Shown here: positions 1 through 9,488 of the stretch, piece by piece
Numbering within the stretch: the first letter of the stretch is position 1
How the letters are laid out: every line of letters begins with the position of its first letter
Program-made: the position numbers and the translations under genes
Origin: Chryseobacterium flavum
Lineage (GTDB): Bacteria; Bacteroidota; Bacteroidia; Flavobacteriales; Weeksellaceae
Length of the DNA: 64,000 nt
Reading direction: 5' to 3'
Assembly: GCF_003385595.1 (NCBI RefSeq)
Contig: NZ_QNUE01000002.1
Span: 248,001 to 312,000, forward strand
The notes under the pieces: model-generated
Database searches by the model: none
What the model was told of the DNA's origin: nothing
Seen by the model: only the letters and a program-made list of their open reading frames with translations

Positions 1-889
1 TCTTCTTTCTATGGCGAGAAATATCGCGGTTGGCCACAAGATACCTATGGCTCTGTTCTCTCTCGAGATGGCATCAGTACAGCTTATCACCAGAATGATT
101 GCTTCTGAAACAAGAATTTCTTCTGAAAAACTGAGAAAAGGAACTTTGGATGATGAAGAATGGCAGAGACTATTCTCCAATGTATCTGAACTGGAAAATG
201 CTCCTTTATATATTGACGAAACTCCTTCTTTATCAATTTTTGATTTCCGTGCAAAATGCCGAAGACTTGTAATGCAGCACGGAGTAAGACTTATTATGGT
301 CGATTACCTTCAGCTGATGACCGCAGGTGGTGGTGGAAAAGGAGTAGGAAACCGTGAACAGGAAATCTCCATGATCTCCCGCTCATTAAAAGCGATTGCT
401 AAAGAATTGAATGTTCCTGTTATTGCATTATCCCAGCTTTCAAGGAGCGTGGAAGCCCGCCCGGGAAAAAGACCCCAGCTTTCTGACCTGAGGGAATCCG
501 GAGCGATTGAGCAGGATGCGGATATTGTATCATTTATCTTCAGACCGGAATATTATAAGATTAGTGTTTGGGATAATGATGAGGAAGGACAGGAAACCTC
601 AACTGAAAATCAGGCAGAGCTGATCATTGCAAAGCACAGAAATGGTGCTACTGCCGATGTAAGACTATCCTTCTTAAAACATTTTGCTAAATTCGGAGAT
701 ATTGAAGCTGCTTTTGACGGAAATACAGGAGGAGGATATCCTTCTAACTTCGGATCAAATGAGCCAAGCGGATTTGACAGAATAAAAACAACGATCCAAC
801 CCGGGGCTGCCTTTGACCTGCCGGACAGTTCACAACTCTCAGGGTCATCAATGAATGATTTTGATGATGATGATGATTTTCCGTTTTAA
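1..889 (+). CDS. dnaB: Replicative DNA helicase DnaB, C-terminal part (5' end outside window)
   Basis: This is the RecA-like ATPase half of the hexameric helicase that unwinds DNA at the replication fork. The reading frame is open from base 2, so the gene starts upstream of the window. Visible helicase motifs are FSLEM, the Walker B-like stretch IMVDYLQLM, the ALSQLSRSVE motif and the DLRESGAIEQDAD motif with its following arginine. After the ATPase core the protein has a linker of roughly 60 residues rich in Gly, Asn, Pro and Ser, and it ends in MNDFDDDDDFPF. That end closely resembles the C-terminal tip of single-stranded-DNA-binding protein SSB. The family assignment is certain; the meaning of the tail is inference. 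Confidence 0.97.
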   Translation, partial: LLSMARNIAVGHKIPMALFSLEMASVQLITRMIASETRISSEKLRKGTLDDEEWQRLFSNVSELENAPLYIDETPSLSIFDFRAKCRRLVMQHGVRLIMVDYLQLMTAGGGGKGVGNREQEISMISRSLKAIAKELNVPVIALSQLSRSVEARPGKRPQLSDLRESGAIEQDADIVSFIFRPEYYKISVWDNDEEGQETSTENQAELIIAKHRNGATADVRLSFLKHFAKFGDIEAAFDGNTGGGYPSNFGSNEPSGFDRIKTTIQPGAAFDLPDSSQLSGSSMNDFDDDDDFPF

Positions 890-938
890 TGGTTAATCTA
901 AATTAGATCATATGACTATAGTAATAAATATCAGGGAA

Positions 939-946
939 TAGTTTTG
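939..946 (+). promoter_or_regulatory. Possible -7 box (TAGTTTTG) for rnhA
   Basis: The octamer matches the Bacteroidota -7 consensus TAnnTTTG and would give a leader of about 40 nt before rnhA. No convincing -33 TTG is seen at the usual spacing. Confidence 0.35.
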
Positions 947-990
947 TTTTATTATTGTAGATTTAAAAAGTAATTTTTACAGAAACAGAT

Positions 991-1467
991 TTGAAAATCG
1001 AAATATTTACCGATGGTGCCTGTAGCGGAAATCCCGGAAAAGGAGGATATGGCATACTCATGCGCGTTCCCGAAAAAAATTATCAGAAAACATTTTCTAA
1101 AGGGTTCCGGAAAACAACCAACAACAGGATGGAGCTTCTGGCAGTTATTACAGCTCTCGAAAAATTAAAATCCGCAGAGAATGAAATCCATGTTTATACA
1201 GATAGCAAGTATGTAGCAGACGCTGTTAACCAGAACTGGATTACAGGGTGGATCAAACGAGGCTGGAAAAATGTTAAAAACCCTGATCTCTGGAAAAGAT
1301 TTATTGAGCTTTACAATAAATACCAGCCTGAAATGCATTGGGTAAAAGGACATGCAGGACATTTTGAAAACGAGCTGTGCGACAAATTAGCCGTTGCTGC
1401 CGCGGGTTCTCAGAATCTGGAAATAGATGTTTATTTTGAAAATCAGGAAAACAACTCTCTCTTTTAA
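991..1467 (+). CDS. rnhA: Ribonuclease HI
   Basis: Cuts the RNA strand of RNA:DNA hybrids, such as primers and R-loops, in the cytoplasm. At 158 residues it has the usual length of a stand-alone RNase HI. The catalytic carboxylates are all visible: D8 in FTDGACSGNPG, E48 in TNNRMELLA, D71 in YTDSKY and D131 in ENELCDKLA. The flexible-loop histidine is H121 in WVKGHAGH, and the basic protrusion (NWITGWIKRGWKN) is present. The start codon is TTG; the invariant FTDGACSGNPG strand begins six residues later, and no in-frame ATG fits. It lies about 100 bp after dnaB and probably has its own promoter. Confidence 0.96.
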   Translation: MKIEIFTDGACSGNPGKGGYGILMRVPEKNYQKTFSKGFRKTTNNRMELLAVITALEKLKSAENEIHVYTDSKYVADAVNQNWITGWIKRGWKNVKNPDLWKRFIELYNKYQPEMHWVKGHAGHFENELCDKLAVAAAGSQNLEIDVYFENQENNSLF

Positions 1468-1634
1468 CCTGATTAACACAAATGCATAATTATATTTACA
1501 AATTTCACTATTAATCCAAAATTAACCTTATTTTTTGAAATATAATTAAAAATTTTAACAAAATTAACATTAAATACACATTTATTGATTGGGATTTAAT
1601 ATCTTTACTTATTAAAATACAAACTCCCAATTAA

Positions 1635-3890
1635 ATGAATAAAATTCTACTTTCTTATCTTTCTTTTCTTCTTCTCTTCATATCAGGCATAGTATTCAGC
1701 CAGACTTATCAACTTATTGGAAATCCGGTCAATACAACAGGATGGACAATGGTCTCGCCAACACAAATAAATGGTGATTTTGTTCAGCTGACTCCGGATA
1801 CAAATAACCAATCCGGCTCAATCCGGCTCAATGACCCTATTAATCTGAAATACTGTGATAAATGGAGAGTAGAATTTGATTTCAGAATGGATTCTAACCA
1901 AACCTCCAACGGGGACGGAATTGCTTTCTGGTATCTGGCAAATCCACCTGTTGCCAGTGTATTAGGCTCCGGCCTTGGAGTTTCTCAGAATGCAGTAGGA
2001 CTCATCGTAGGATTTGATACCTACAACAATACAACTACAGCCACCATGAGTAAGGTTCATGTTGCTTATGGGCAAGTTACCAATACTACAGACACCAACA
2101 ATGTGGAATTTTTTAATATCCCGGGAAGTTCTTTCCATTCACCGGACATGAATACAACAATTCCTTTTCAAGGCACTACTTTTAAACATGTTGAAGTAAC
2201 TGCAGAAGTAGATCCCGCCGCACCCACCAACTGGATCATAAAGATAACTATTGATGGTAATTTAATTTGTAATCAGTCTTTCGCCCCCTCAGGTACTGCT
2301 GCTGCAATGACAGTTGGCTATTTTGGATTTTCAGCCTCCACAGGAGGTGCAAGGTCAAGACACTCTATCAAGAACGTTAAAATTTATACCGATAAGGTTC
2401 CAATTCTGCAAAACACAGCCACCCAGTCCTATTGCCCCAATCCTGCCACAGGATACGGAAGTGCTAATTTAACCACTTTTAACTCCCAATTTGTCAGCAA
2501 TCCTGCAAACTACACTTTCACTTATTATCCTTTAGGCAGCTCCACTCCTATTGCTAACCCTGCCAACTACGAGTTTAACACTAATACAACAGTTACTGTG
2601 GTTATTAAAGATAATGCAGGAATATTATGTGACAACCCGGATGCAAGAATCCAGCTGACACTTGCTCCGTTTACAGCTGATGACAAAACGATCCTGGCCT
2701 GTAACAATAATAAAGCCGGTACTGCCGTCTTCAATCTGACCACCGCCGCCGTAACCAATGTTCCCGGGGTTGTAAAAAAATATTACAAAACATTAAACGA
2801 TCTTAATGCTGGTATTAACGAAATTGCCTATCCTGATAATTATTTGTCTGCACCTGGCACAGTGTATGTAAAAGTGACAACACCTCAGGGATGTACCGGC
2901 AATGCAAAAATTACACTGGCGTTCTTCCCCGAAACACAAGTTCAGGAGGCATCATTAAGATCTTGCTTTATTGAAAATAACACTTCCAGTGCTGTATTTG
3001 ATCTGACCTCAGCAGACGTAACTCCGTTAACAACTGCCAGCAAAAAGTATTACACTACTGCGAACAATGCACTGAATGGAACCAATGAGATTATAAACCC
3101 ATCACAGTATATATCCACAAGCACAGCAGTGTATGTAAAGGTTACAGATGAAAACGGATGTTTTAACATTGCAAAGATCAATCTTATCGTTCTGCCCCCT
3201 GTACCCTCAGCTATTCTCAAAGATAAAATTATCTGTATTGACAGCAAAACTGATTTGGATGCCGGTCCGGGCTTTGATGGTTACGAATGGAGTACAGGCG
3301 AAACCACATCGTCCATTAAAGATGTTACCCCTGGTCTTTACTGGGTATTTCTTAAAACAGGAACCTGTATTACCAAACAGATTGTAAAAGTAATCCCTTC
3401 TCCAAATCCTGTCATTTCAAGCATTGACATTAACAATAATACAATAACCGTAAATGTATCAGGCGGAACACCTCCTTATCAGTACTCTCTGGATGGAGCA
3501 ACCTGGCAGGAATCAAATACATTTACCGGTCTTCAAAGAGGAGAAGTTAGAGTTTTTGTAAAAGATTTTTATAATTGCACCCCTGTTGAAGTACAGATCA
3601 CCGTACCTAATCTTATTAATGCCATCACTCCTAATGGCGATAATATAAACGACGTTATTGATTACTCTGCCCTTTCTTATAAGAAAAATCTGGTCTTTAT
3701 TGTGTATGACAGATATGGAAATAAACTTTATGAAGCAAACAAAACCAGAAACTTCAAATGGGACGGAACAGCTTCCGGCAAAAAAGTACTTACCGGAACT
3801 TACTGGTACACCATTTCCTGGAATGAGAACGACAAGAATAATACTGAAACAAAGTACTCAGGATGGGTATTGGTGAAAAACAGAGAATAA
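1635..3890 (+). CDS. Secreted L-type lectin-domain protein with T9SS type B sorting domain (copy 1)
   Basis: A 751-residue secreted protein. Residues 1-22 are a signal peptide ending at FSQ. Residues about 23-250 look like a legume-type (L-type) lectin fold, with FDFRMD, GDGIAFWYLANPP, the FDTYNN metal-loop-like segment and GYFGFSASTGG. The middle holds Ig-like repeats of about 85 residues, each ending in a pattern like TVYVKVTTPQGC. The last ~90 residues (NAITPNGDNINDVIDY through YDRYGNKLYE to WVLVKNRE) are the gliding-motility-associated type B C-terminal domain used for T9SS export. It probably binds glycans at or outside the cell surface. The ligand cannot be read from sequence. It is followed by a terminator and a close paralog. 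Confidence 0.85.
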   Translation: MNKILLSYLSFLLLFISGIVFSQTYQLIGNPVNTTGWTMVSPTQINGDFVQLTPDTNNQSGSIRLNDPINLKYCDKWRVEFDFRMDSNQTSNGDGIAFWYLANPPVASVLGSGLGVSQNAVGLIVGFDTYNNTTTATMSKVHVAYGQVTNTTDTNNVEFFNIPGSSFHSPDMNTTIPFQGTTFKHVEVTAEVDPAAPTNWIIKITIDGNLICNQSFAPSGTAAAMTVGYFGFSASTGGARSRHSIKNVKIYTDKVPILQNTATQSYCPNPATGYGSANLTTFNSQFVSNPANYTFTYYPLGSSTPIANPANYEFNTNTTVTVVIKDNAGILCDNPDARIQLTLAPFTADDKTILACNNNKAGTAVFNLTTAAVTNVPGVVKKYYKTLNDLNAGINEIAYPDNYLSAPGTVYVKVTTPQGCTGNAKITLAFFPETQVQEASLRSCFIENNTSSAVFDLTSADVTPLTTASKKYYTTANNALNGTNEIINPSQYISTSTAVYVKVTDENGCFNIAKINLIVLPPVPSAILKDKIICIDSKTDLDAGPGFDGYEWSTGETTSSIKDVTPGLYWVFLKTGTCITKQIVKVIPSPNPVISSIDINNNTITVNVSGGTPPYQYSLDGATWQESNTFTGLQRGEVRVFVKDFYNCTPVEVQITVPNLINAITPNGDNINDVIDYSALSYKKNLVFIVYDRYGNKLYEANKTRNFKWDGTASGKKVLTGTYWYTISWNENDKNNTETKYSGWVLVKNRE

Positions 3891-3900
3891 ATACAAGTAA

Positions 3901-3932
3901 AAAGCTATCCTTTTTTAAAGGATAGTTTTTTG
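3901..3932 (+). terminator. Rho-independent terminator after lectin copy 1
   Basis: AAAGCTATCC pairs with GGATAGTTTT (one G-U pair) around a short A/T loop, followed by a T run. It separates the two lectin paralogs, so they are probably transcribed separately. Confidence 0.8.
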
Positions 3933-4001
3933 TTTCACTACAAAATCACATCATGCTTCCTGACTTAAATTAAATCATTAAAAACATCATAACCAAAGAC
4001 T

Positions 4002-6263
4002 ATGAAAAAAGATATACTTATTTTCTTATGGGTTATTTTACTCTGTATACCCGGTAAAATATACTCTCAGACTTATCAGCTTTCCGGAAACCCCGTAAAC
4101 ACAACAGGCTGGGACCTCGTATCAGATGCAACCATCAGCGGAGACTTTATACGCCTGACCGCAGATCAGACAGGCAGATATGGAGCGATAAAGCTAGCCA
4201 CCCCTATTACATTGAGCTACTGTGATAAGTGGAAAGTAGAGTTCGATTTCAGGATTGACGGAAATGGAACCACACAATTTGGCAGAGGTGACGGTTTTAC
4301 ATTCTGGTACCTTGCTAACCCACCAACAGGATTTGTGTCGGGAGGAGGGTTGGGTATCCCCGCTAACGCCTCAGGCTTAATGGTTGGTTTTGACATTTTC
4401 AATAATACAACCGAAGGCCAAATGAGTAAGGTGCATCTTTTATATGGCACCAATAATACAGCAGGGAATAATATAGAATATAATACTACTCCGGGAAGCA
4501 CATTCCACTCCCCTGACCTTAACCCTACACAACCATTTGTAGGTGATACTTATAAACACGTAGAAGTAAACGGTGAAACAGATCTCACCAACCCCTCCAA
4601 CTGGATTATAAAAATACGAATAGATGGTGTACTGATCGTTGACCAGTCTTTTGCCCCGTCCGGCGGAGCCACAGGAATGGCACAGGGATATTTTGGATTT
4701 TCGGCAGCAACAGGAGGTGCGAGCGCCAGACATTCCATTAAAAATGCAAAAGTTTTTGTGGACAAAGTTCCCATATTAAGCAATACGATTACCCCGTTTG
4801 TATGTACCAATCCCGCAACAGGAAATGGCGTTGTGGATCTTACTTCTTACAATTCCCAATTTGTAAATAATCCCGGAAATTATATTTTTACTTATTACAT
4901 CCTGGGAAGCTCCACACCAATTTCCAATCCAACAAGCTTCCAATATTCAGGTAACACCACCATCAAGGTAGTTATTAAAGATCCTACATCCACTTTATGC
5001 GATAATGGGGACGGAATAATTCAATTAGACCCAACTCCGTTTGCTGCTGACGACGCCTCTCTTACCGGCTGCAACAACAATAATGCGGGAACAGCAACAT
5101 TTGACCTTACCTCAGCTGCAGTAACCACAGTTCCTGGGGTTACTAAAGAATTCTATCCTACCTTATATGATTTAAATGCAGGCACTAACCTGATCACAAA
5201 TCCCACCGCGTATGCTTCAGGAGCAGCTACAATCTATGTAAAAGTAACCACTCCACAAGGATGTGTAAGCACTTCCAAAATCACATTAAATATTCATCCG
5301 GTAGTAGTTGTTAATGATGCAGAAATAAGATCCTGTTTTATAGAAGGTAACTCCTCCAACGCATCTTTTAATCTCACTACAGCAATTGTAACCACACAAA
5401 ACGGAACTACAAAAAAATACTACCCTTCATTAGCTGATTCTCTTAACGAAACGAATGAGATCACTAATCCAAACCCATATATCGCTCCTAATGGTGTAGT
5501 ATATGTAAGGGTTTCCAATTCAAACGACTGTTATTCAATAGCCAAAGTTACACTGACGGTAATTCCTCCTACCTTTTCTGATATCCTGAAAGATAAAATC
5601 ATATGCATGGAGGACAAAACAACATTAGATGCAGGTCCCGGCTTCAAAAGCTATGAATGGAGTACCGGTGCCACTACCCAGTCCATCAAGAATGCAGGGG
5701 TAGGAACCTATTGGGTAAAGCTTAAAACCGGAGATTGTATTGCCACCCAAACAGTAACCATATACGCTTCGGAGAATCCTGTGGTAAGCAGCATTGACAT
5801 TTCAGGAAGCACCGTAACAATCTATGCTAACGGAGGAACTCCTCCATATAAGTATTCTATGGATAATATTTTATGGCAGGATTCTAATATATTCTCCAAT
5901 GTCCCCCGTGGAGAAGCCAAGGTGTATGTTAAGGATGATTACAACTGCGCACCTGTTGAAATTAATATTACCGTACCCAACCTTATTAATGTTATCACAC
6001 CAAACAACGACGGCATTAATGACGTTGTAGATTATTCAGCATTAGCCGGCAAACGAAATCTTGAGATAAGCATATTTGACCGTTATGGTTATAAAATATT
6101 CCAGGCCGATCAGTCTAACGGTTACAAATGGGACGGAACAGTACACGGCAGTAAAAGGGTCCCTACCGGAAATTACTGGTATTCCGTAATATGGAATGAA
6201 AATAACAGAACCGGAACGCCAGTCAAATTTTCAGGTTGGATTATGGTAAAAAACAGAGACTAA
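4002..6263 (+). CDS. Secreted L-type lectin-domain protein with T9SS type B sorting domain (copy 2)
   Basis: A 753-residue paralog of the preceding gene, collinear along its whole length: signal peptide (to YSQ), QTYQLSGNPVNTTGW start, lectin-like domain to about residue 255, the same Ig-like repeats ending in VYVKVTTPQGC-type strands, then the type B T9SS sorting domain (INVITPNNDGINDVVDYSA, FDRYGYKIFQ, final WIMVKNRD). Many positions are identical between the copies, including CNNN(N/K)AGTA and SGW(V/I)(L/M)VKNR, so this is a local tandem duplication. Differences lie mainly in surface loops of the lectin domain, for example FDIFNN instead of FDTYNN, which could alter ligand preference. Function is inferred from domains only. 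Confidence 0.85.
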   Translation: MKKDILIFLWVILLCIPGKIYSQTYQLSGNPVNTTGWDLVSDATISGDFIRLTADQTGRYGAIKLATPITLSYCDKWKVEFDFRIDGNGTTQFGRGDGFTFWYLANPPTGFVSGGGLGIPANASGLMVGFDIFNNTTEGQMSKVHLLYGTNNTAGNNIEYNTTPGSTFHSPDLNPTQPFVGDTYKHVEVNGETDLTNPSNWIIKIRIDGVLIVDQSFAPSGGATGMAQGYFGFSAATGGASARHSIKNAKVFVDKVPILSNTITPFVCTNPATGNGVVDLTSYNSQFVNNPGNYIFTYYILGSSTPISNPTSFQYSGNTTIKVVIKDPTSTLCDNGDGIIQLDPTPFAADDASLTGCNNNNAGTATFDLTSAAVTTVPGVTKEFYPTLYDLNAGTNLITNPTAYASGAATIYVKVTTPQGCVSTSKITLNIHPVVVVNDAEIRSCFIEGNSSNASFNLTTAIVTTQNGTTKKYYPSLADSLNETNEITNPNPYIAPNGVVYVRVSNSNDCYSIAKVTLTVIPPTFSDILKDKIICMEDKTTLDAGPGFKSYEWSTGATTQSIKNAGVGTYWVKLKTGDCIATQTVTIYASENPVVSSIDISGSTVTIYANGGTPPYKYSMDNILWQDSNIFSNVPRGEAKVYVKDDYNCAPVEINITVPNLINVITPNNDGINDVVDYSALAGKRNLEISIFDRYGYKIFQADQSNGYKWDGTVHGSKRVPTGNYWYSVIWNENNRTGTPVKFSGWIMVKNRD

Positions 6264-6284
6264 AAAGAATCACTCGCCCATACT

Positions 6285-6320
6285 AAAAATCACTCCATTG
6301 ACCGGAGTGATTTTTTATAT
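6285..6320 (+). terminator. Rho-independent terminator after lectin copy 2
   Basis: AAAAATCACTCC pairs perfectly with GGAGTGATTTTT across a 7-nt loop and runs into T residues. Confidence 0.85.
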
Positions 6321-6370
6321 CATAAGAGGATATATTTTATTTTAAATCCATTTTATTCATATTCAATTCT

Positions 6371-6378
6371 TAAATTTG
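6371..6378 (+). promoter_or_regulatory. -7 box (TAAATTTG) directly before the nitroreductase ATG
   Basis: Exact TAnnTTTG match ending only 4 nt before the ATG at 6383, so the transcript would have almost no leader. Confidence 0.45.
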
Positions 6379-6382
6379 TCCT

Positions 6383-7009
6383 ATGAATTATTTGGAAGCT
6401 TTAAGCAGAAGATATTCTGTAAAAAAATTCAATCATCAGATCATTCCTCAGGAAACCCTTTACAACATTCTTGAGTCGGGAAAGCTATCTGCAAGCTCCC
6501 TGGGACTTCAGCCCTATAAGATCATAGTGGTTGAAAGTGAAGAAATGAAACAGAAATTGATTCCGGCTTTCTACAATCCATCACAAATCTCCACCTGTTC
6601 TCATCTTATTGCCATAATTTCCAAAAAAACAATCGAAGAGAACTATATCCGGGGTTATTTTAATCATATTTCTGAAGTCAGAGAAACTCCTGTTGAAAAA
6701 CTGGAACCTTTCAGAAATAGTATTAATCAGCATATTACACAAAAAACACAGGATGAAATTTTCAATTGGGCAGAAAAACAGTCTTATATCGTATTAGCTA
6801 ACTTAATGTATGCTGCTGCTATAGAAAACATTGACACTTGTCCCATGGAAGGCTTCCGACAGGATATGATTGAAGACATCCTGAATATTAATACCGAAAC
6901 AGAAAAAGTAACCGTAACCCTCGCTTTAGGCTACCGCTCTGAAGAAGACTACTTCCAACACATGAAAAAAGTAAGAAAACCAAATGAAAAATTATTTAAA
7001 TTTATGTAA
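6383..7009 (+). CDS. NAD(P)H-dependent oxidoreductase, nitroreductase family
   Basis: A 208-residue FMN-dependent oxidoreductase of the NfsB/YdgI type. Support: the N-terminal SRRYSVKKFN, the segment LSASSLGLQPYKIIVVES typical of the FMN-binding start of the fold, the central ANLMYAAAIENIDTCPMEGF that matches the family's dimer and flavin region, and the C-terminal VTLALGYRSEEDYF. The enzyme probably transfers two electrons from NAD(P)H to quinones, nitroaromatics or similar substrates in the cytoplasm. The true substrate is unknown. It lies 30 bp before nadB and may be co-transcribed with the NAD synthesis genes. Confidence 0.9.
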   Translation: MNYLEALSRRYSVKKFNHQIIPQETLYNILESGKLSASSLGLQPYKIIVVESEEMKQKLIPAFYNPSQISTCSHLIAIISKKTIEENYIRGYFNHISEVRETPVEKLEPFRNSINQHITQKTQDEIFNWAEKQSYIVLANLMYAAAIENIDTCPMEGFRQDMIEDILNINTETEKVTVTLALGYRSEEDYFQHMKKVRKPNEKLFKFM

Positions 7010-7039
7010 TATTTAAATGATTGTACCTAAAGCAAGCAT

Positions 7040-8611
7040 ATGATAAAAGCGGATGTATTAGTAATCGGTTCCGGCATTTCCGGACTTTCCTATGCCATTA
7101 AAGTTTCTGAACAGCTCCCTGATGCCAAAATCATTATCGTAACAAAATCTGACGAAGATGAAAGCAATACCAAATATGCACAAGGTGGACTTGCGGTAGT
7201 CACAGATTTTCAGAAAGACAATTTTGAAAAACACATCGAGGATACCATGAGAGCCGGAGATGGTGAGAACAAACATGATGTGGTGGAAATGGTTGTAAAG
7301 GAAGCTCCTGCCAGGTTTAACGAAATTGTAGAATGGGGAGCCCAGTTTGACATGAAGAACGGCAAATTCGCTTTGGGAAGAGAAGGAGGCCATACTGAAA
7401 ACAGAATCGTTCACCATAAAGACATCACCGGTTTTGAAATTGAGCGGGCATTACTGCAAACAGCTAATAACAGTCCGAACATAGAAATTCTGGATCATCA
7501 TTATGTAATTGATATCATTACCCAGCACCATGTTCCGGGAAAAGAACTTAATGAAGGTGACATCCACTGTTATGGAGCTTATATTCTGGATGAAAAGTCC
7601 AAAACAATCAAGAAAATTACCTCTAAAATAACTCTGGTAGCGACTGGCGGTGCAGGGCATGTTTATAAAAACACCACCAATCCAACCATCGCAACCGGGG
7701 ATGGAATTGCTTTTGTGGCGCGTGCCAAAGGAAAAGTCTCCAATATGCAATATTATCAGTTCCATCCAACCGCCCTTTATAATAAAATTGATGGAATGTT
7801 ATTTCTGATTTCCGAAGCAGTAAGAGGAGACGGTGCAAAATTAAGGACAAAGAGGGGAGAAAAATTCATGCAAAAATATGATGAGCGTGAAGAATTAGCT
7901 TCAAGAGATATCGTTGCAAGAGCAATTGACAACGAAATGAAAATTTCAGGAGATGAATATGTAGGGCTGGACTGCCGTGAGATGAATCAGGAAAAATTCC
8001 TTGAGCATTTCCCCAATATCTACAAGAAATGCAAGGATGAAGGAATAGATCCATTTACACAGCTGATCCCCGTTGTTCCGGCTTGTCATTACCTGATGGG
8101 AGGCATTGAAGTAGACAGGGACGGGCAATCTTCCATTAAAAATCTTTTCGCTGTTGGAGAATGTACCAATTCAGGGTTACATGGCGCAAACAGACTGGCC
8201 TCAAACTCTTTACTTGAAGGCTTAGTTTTTGGTCATAATGCAGCAATGAAAACAGTAAACCTGTTACTAGAAAACCATTTTAATTTTGATGACCTTAAAG
8301 CAGTTCCGGAATGGGATGAAGAAGGAATGAAAATCATGGATGAAATGGTTATTATCAGCTATTTAAGAAAGCAGCTTCAGGAAATGATGAGTGACCTTGT
8401 AGGTATTGTAAGAAGTAACAGACGTCTGAATATGGCGCTGCAAAAGCATCAGGAAATTGCAGCTGCAGTAGATGAAATATACCACTACTCTATTCTTTCT
8501 CCTCAACTCTCAGAATTAAGGAACCTAACTACCGTTGCCCATCTTATCATTACCCAGTCTATGGAAATGAAAGAGAATAAAGGTGCATTTTATAATAAAG
8601 ATTTAGCTTAA
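7040..8611 (+). CDS. nadB: L-aspartate oxidase
   Basis: Oxidises L-aspartate to iminoaspartate with FAD, the first step of de novo NAD synthesis. The 523-residue protein begins with the FAD-binding motif VIGSGISGLSYA (about residues 8-18). It has the NTKYAQGGLAVV segment, the active-site stretch EGGHTENRIVHHKD, YYQFHPTAL, and the C-terminal FAD motif HGANRLASNSLLEGLVFG. These fit NadB better than the related fumarate reductase and succinate dehydrogenase flavoproteins. The next gene is nadC, 16 bp downstream. Quinolinate synthase (nadA), which works between the two, is not in the window. Confidence 0.96.
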   Translation: MIKADVLVIGSGISGLSYAIKVSEQLPDAKIIIVTKSDEDESNTKYAQGGLAVVTDFQKDNFEKHIEDTMRAGDGENKHDVVEMVVKEAPARFNEIVEWGAQFDMKNGKFALGREGGHTENRIVHHKDITGFEIERALLQTANNSPNIEILDHHYVIDIITQHHVPGKELNEGDIHCYGAYILDEKSKTIKKITSKITLVATGGAGHVYKNTTNPTIATGDGIAFVARAKGKVSNMQYYQFHPTALYNKIDGMLFLISEAVRGDGAKLRTKRGEKFMQKYDEREELASRDIVARAIDNEMKISGDEYVGLDCREMNQEKFLEHFPNIYKKCKDEGIDPFTQLIPVVPACHYLMGGIEVDRDGQSSIKNLFAVGECTNSGLHGANRLASNSLLEGLVFGHNAAMKTVNLLLENHFNFDDLKAVPEWDEEGMKIMDEMVIISYLRKQLQEMMSDLVGIVRSNRRLNMALQKHQEIAAAVDEIYHYSILSPQLSELRNLTTVAHLIITQSMEMKENKGAFYNKDLA

Positions 8612-8627
8612 CAAAAAGCATACAGCA

Positions 8628-9488
8628 ATGAAAAGACCCAGCTACGTAACAGATAAAGCATTAAAAACATTCATAAAGAATGCATTGGAAGAAGATATTC
8701 AGGATGGTGATCATTCTACTCTTTCCACCATTCCACAAGATCTGAATCAAAGTGCCAGACTCCTTGTCAAGCAAGATTGTATTTTAGCGGGGGTTGAACT
8801 GGCTGAATTTATTTTCAAAACTTTTGATAAAAACTTAAAAGTAGAAACGTTCCTGAAGGATGGCGACACTGCAAAAGTTGGTGATGTTGCTCTTATTGTA
8901 ACCGGTAGCGCAAGATCTATTCTTTCTACAGAAAGGCTGATCCTGAATTGTATGCAGAGAATGAGTGGGATTGCCACCCTTACCCATGATTGGGATTCAA
9001 GGTTAGTAGGAACAAAAACCAAACTTTTAGATACAAGAAAAACAACGCCCAATTTCAGGATATGTGAAAAATGGGCCGTAGCAATCGGTGGTGGAACCAA
9101 CCACAGATATGGCCTTTATGATATGATTATGCTGAAAGACAATCACATTGATTACAATGGCAGTATTACCAATGCTGTAAAAATGGCAAAAGATTATATC
9201 AAAAAGAACAAGAAAAAATTAAAAATTGAGGTGGAAACAAGGAATCTTGAGGAAGTTCGGGAAGCCATCAATGCAAAAGTAGACCGGATCATGCTTGATA
9301 ATATGGATGTTCCAACAATGAAACAGGCCGTTGAAATGATCAATGGCTCATGCGAATCAGAAGCATCAGGAGGAATTACCCGTGACATGCTAAAAGAAAT
9401 TGCTTCTACAGGAGTAACTTTTATCTCTGCCGGTGCTCTTACACACTCTGCAGAAAATATAGATCTGAGTCTCAAAGCCGTGAAATAG
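8628..9488 (+). CDS. nadC: Nicotinate-nucleotide pyrophosphorylase (carboxylating)
   Basis: Quinolinate phosphoribosyltransferase: converts quinolinate and PRPP to nicotinate mononucleotide, CO2 and pyrophosphate. At 286 residues it has normal length. Family motifs seen: ALEEDIQDGDHST near the N-terminus, LNCMQRMSGIATLT, the active-site strand KLLDTRKTTPNFR, EKWAVAIGGGTNHRYGLYDMIMLKDNH, the IEVETRNLEE strand, DRIMLDNMD, and the phosphate-binding end EASGGITRDMLKEIASTGVTFISAGALTHS. It forms an operon with nadB. Confidence 0.97.
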   Translation: MKRPSYVTDKALKTFIKNALEEDIQDGDHSTLSTIPQDLNQSARLLVKQDCILAGVELAEFIFKTFDKNLKVETFLKDGDTAKVGDVALIVTGSARSILSTERLILNCMQRMSGIATLTHDWDSRLVGTKTKLLDTRKTTPNFRICEKWAVAIGGGTNHRYGLYDMIMLKDNHIDYNGSITNAVKMAKDYIKKNKKKLKIEVETRNLEEVREAINAKVDRIMLDNMDVPTMKQAVEMINGSCESEASGGITRDMLKEIASTGVTFISAGALTHSAENIDLSLKAVK

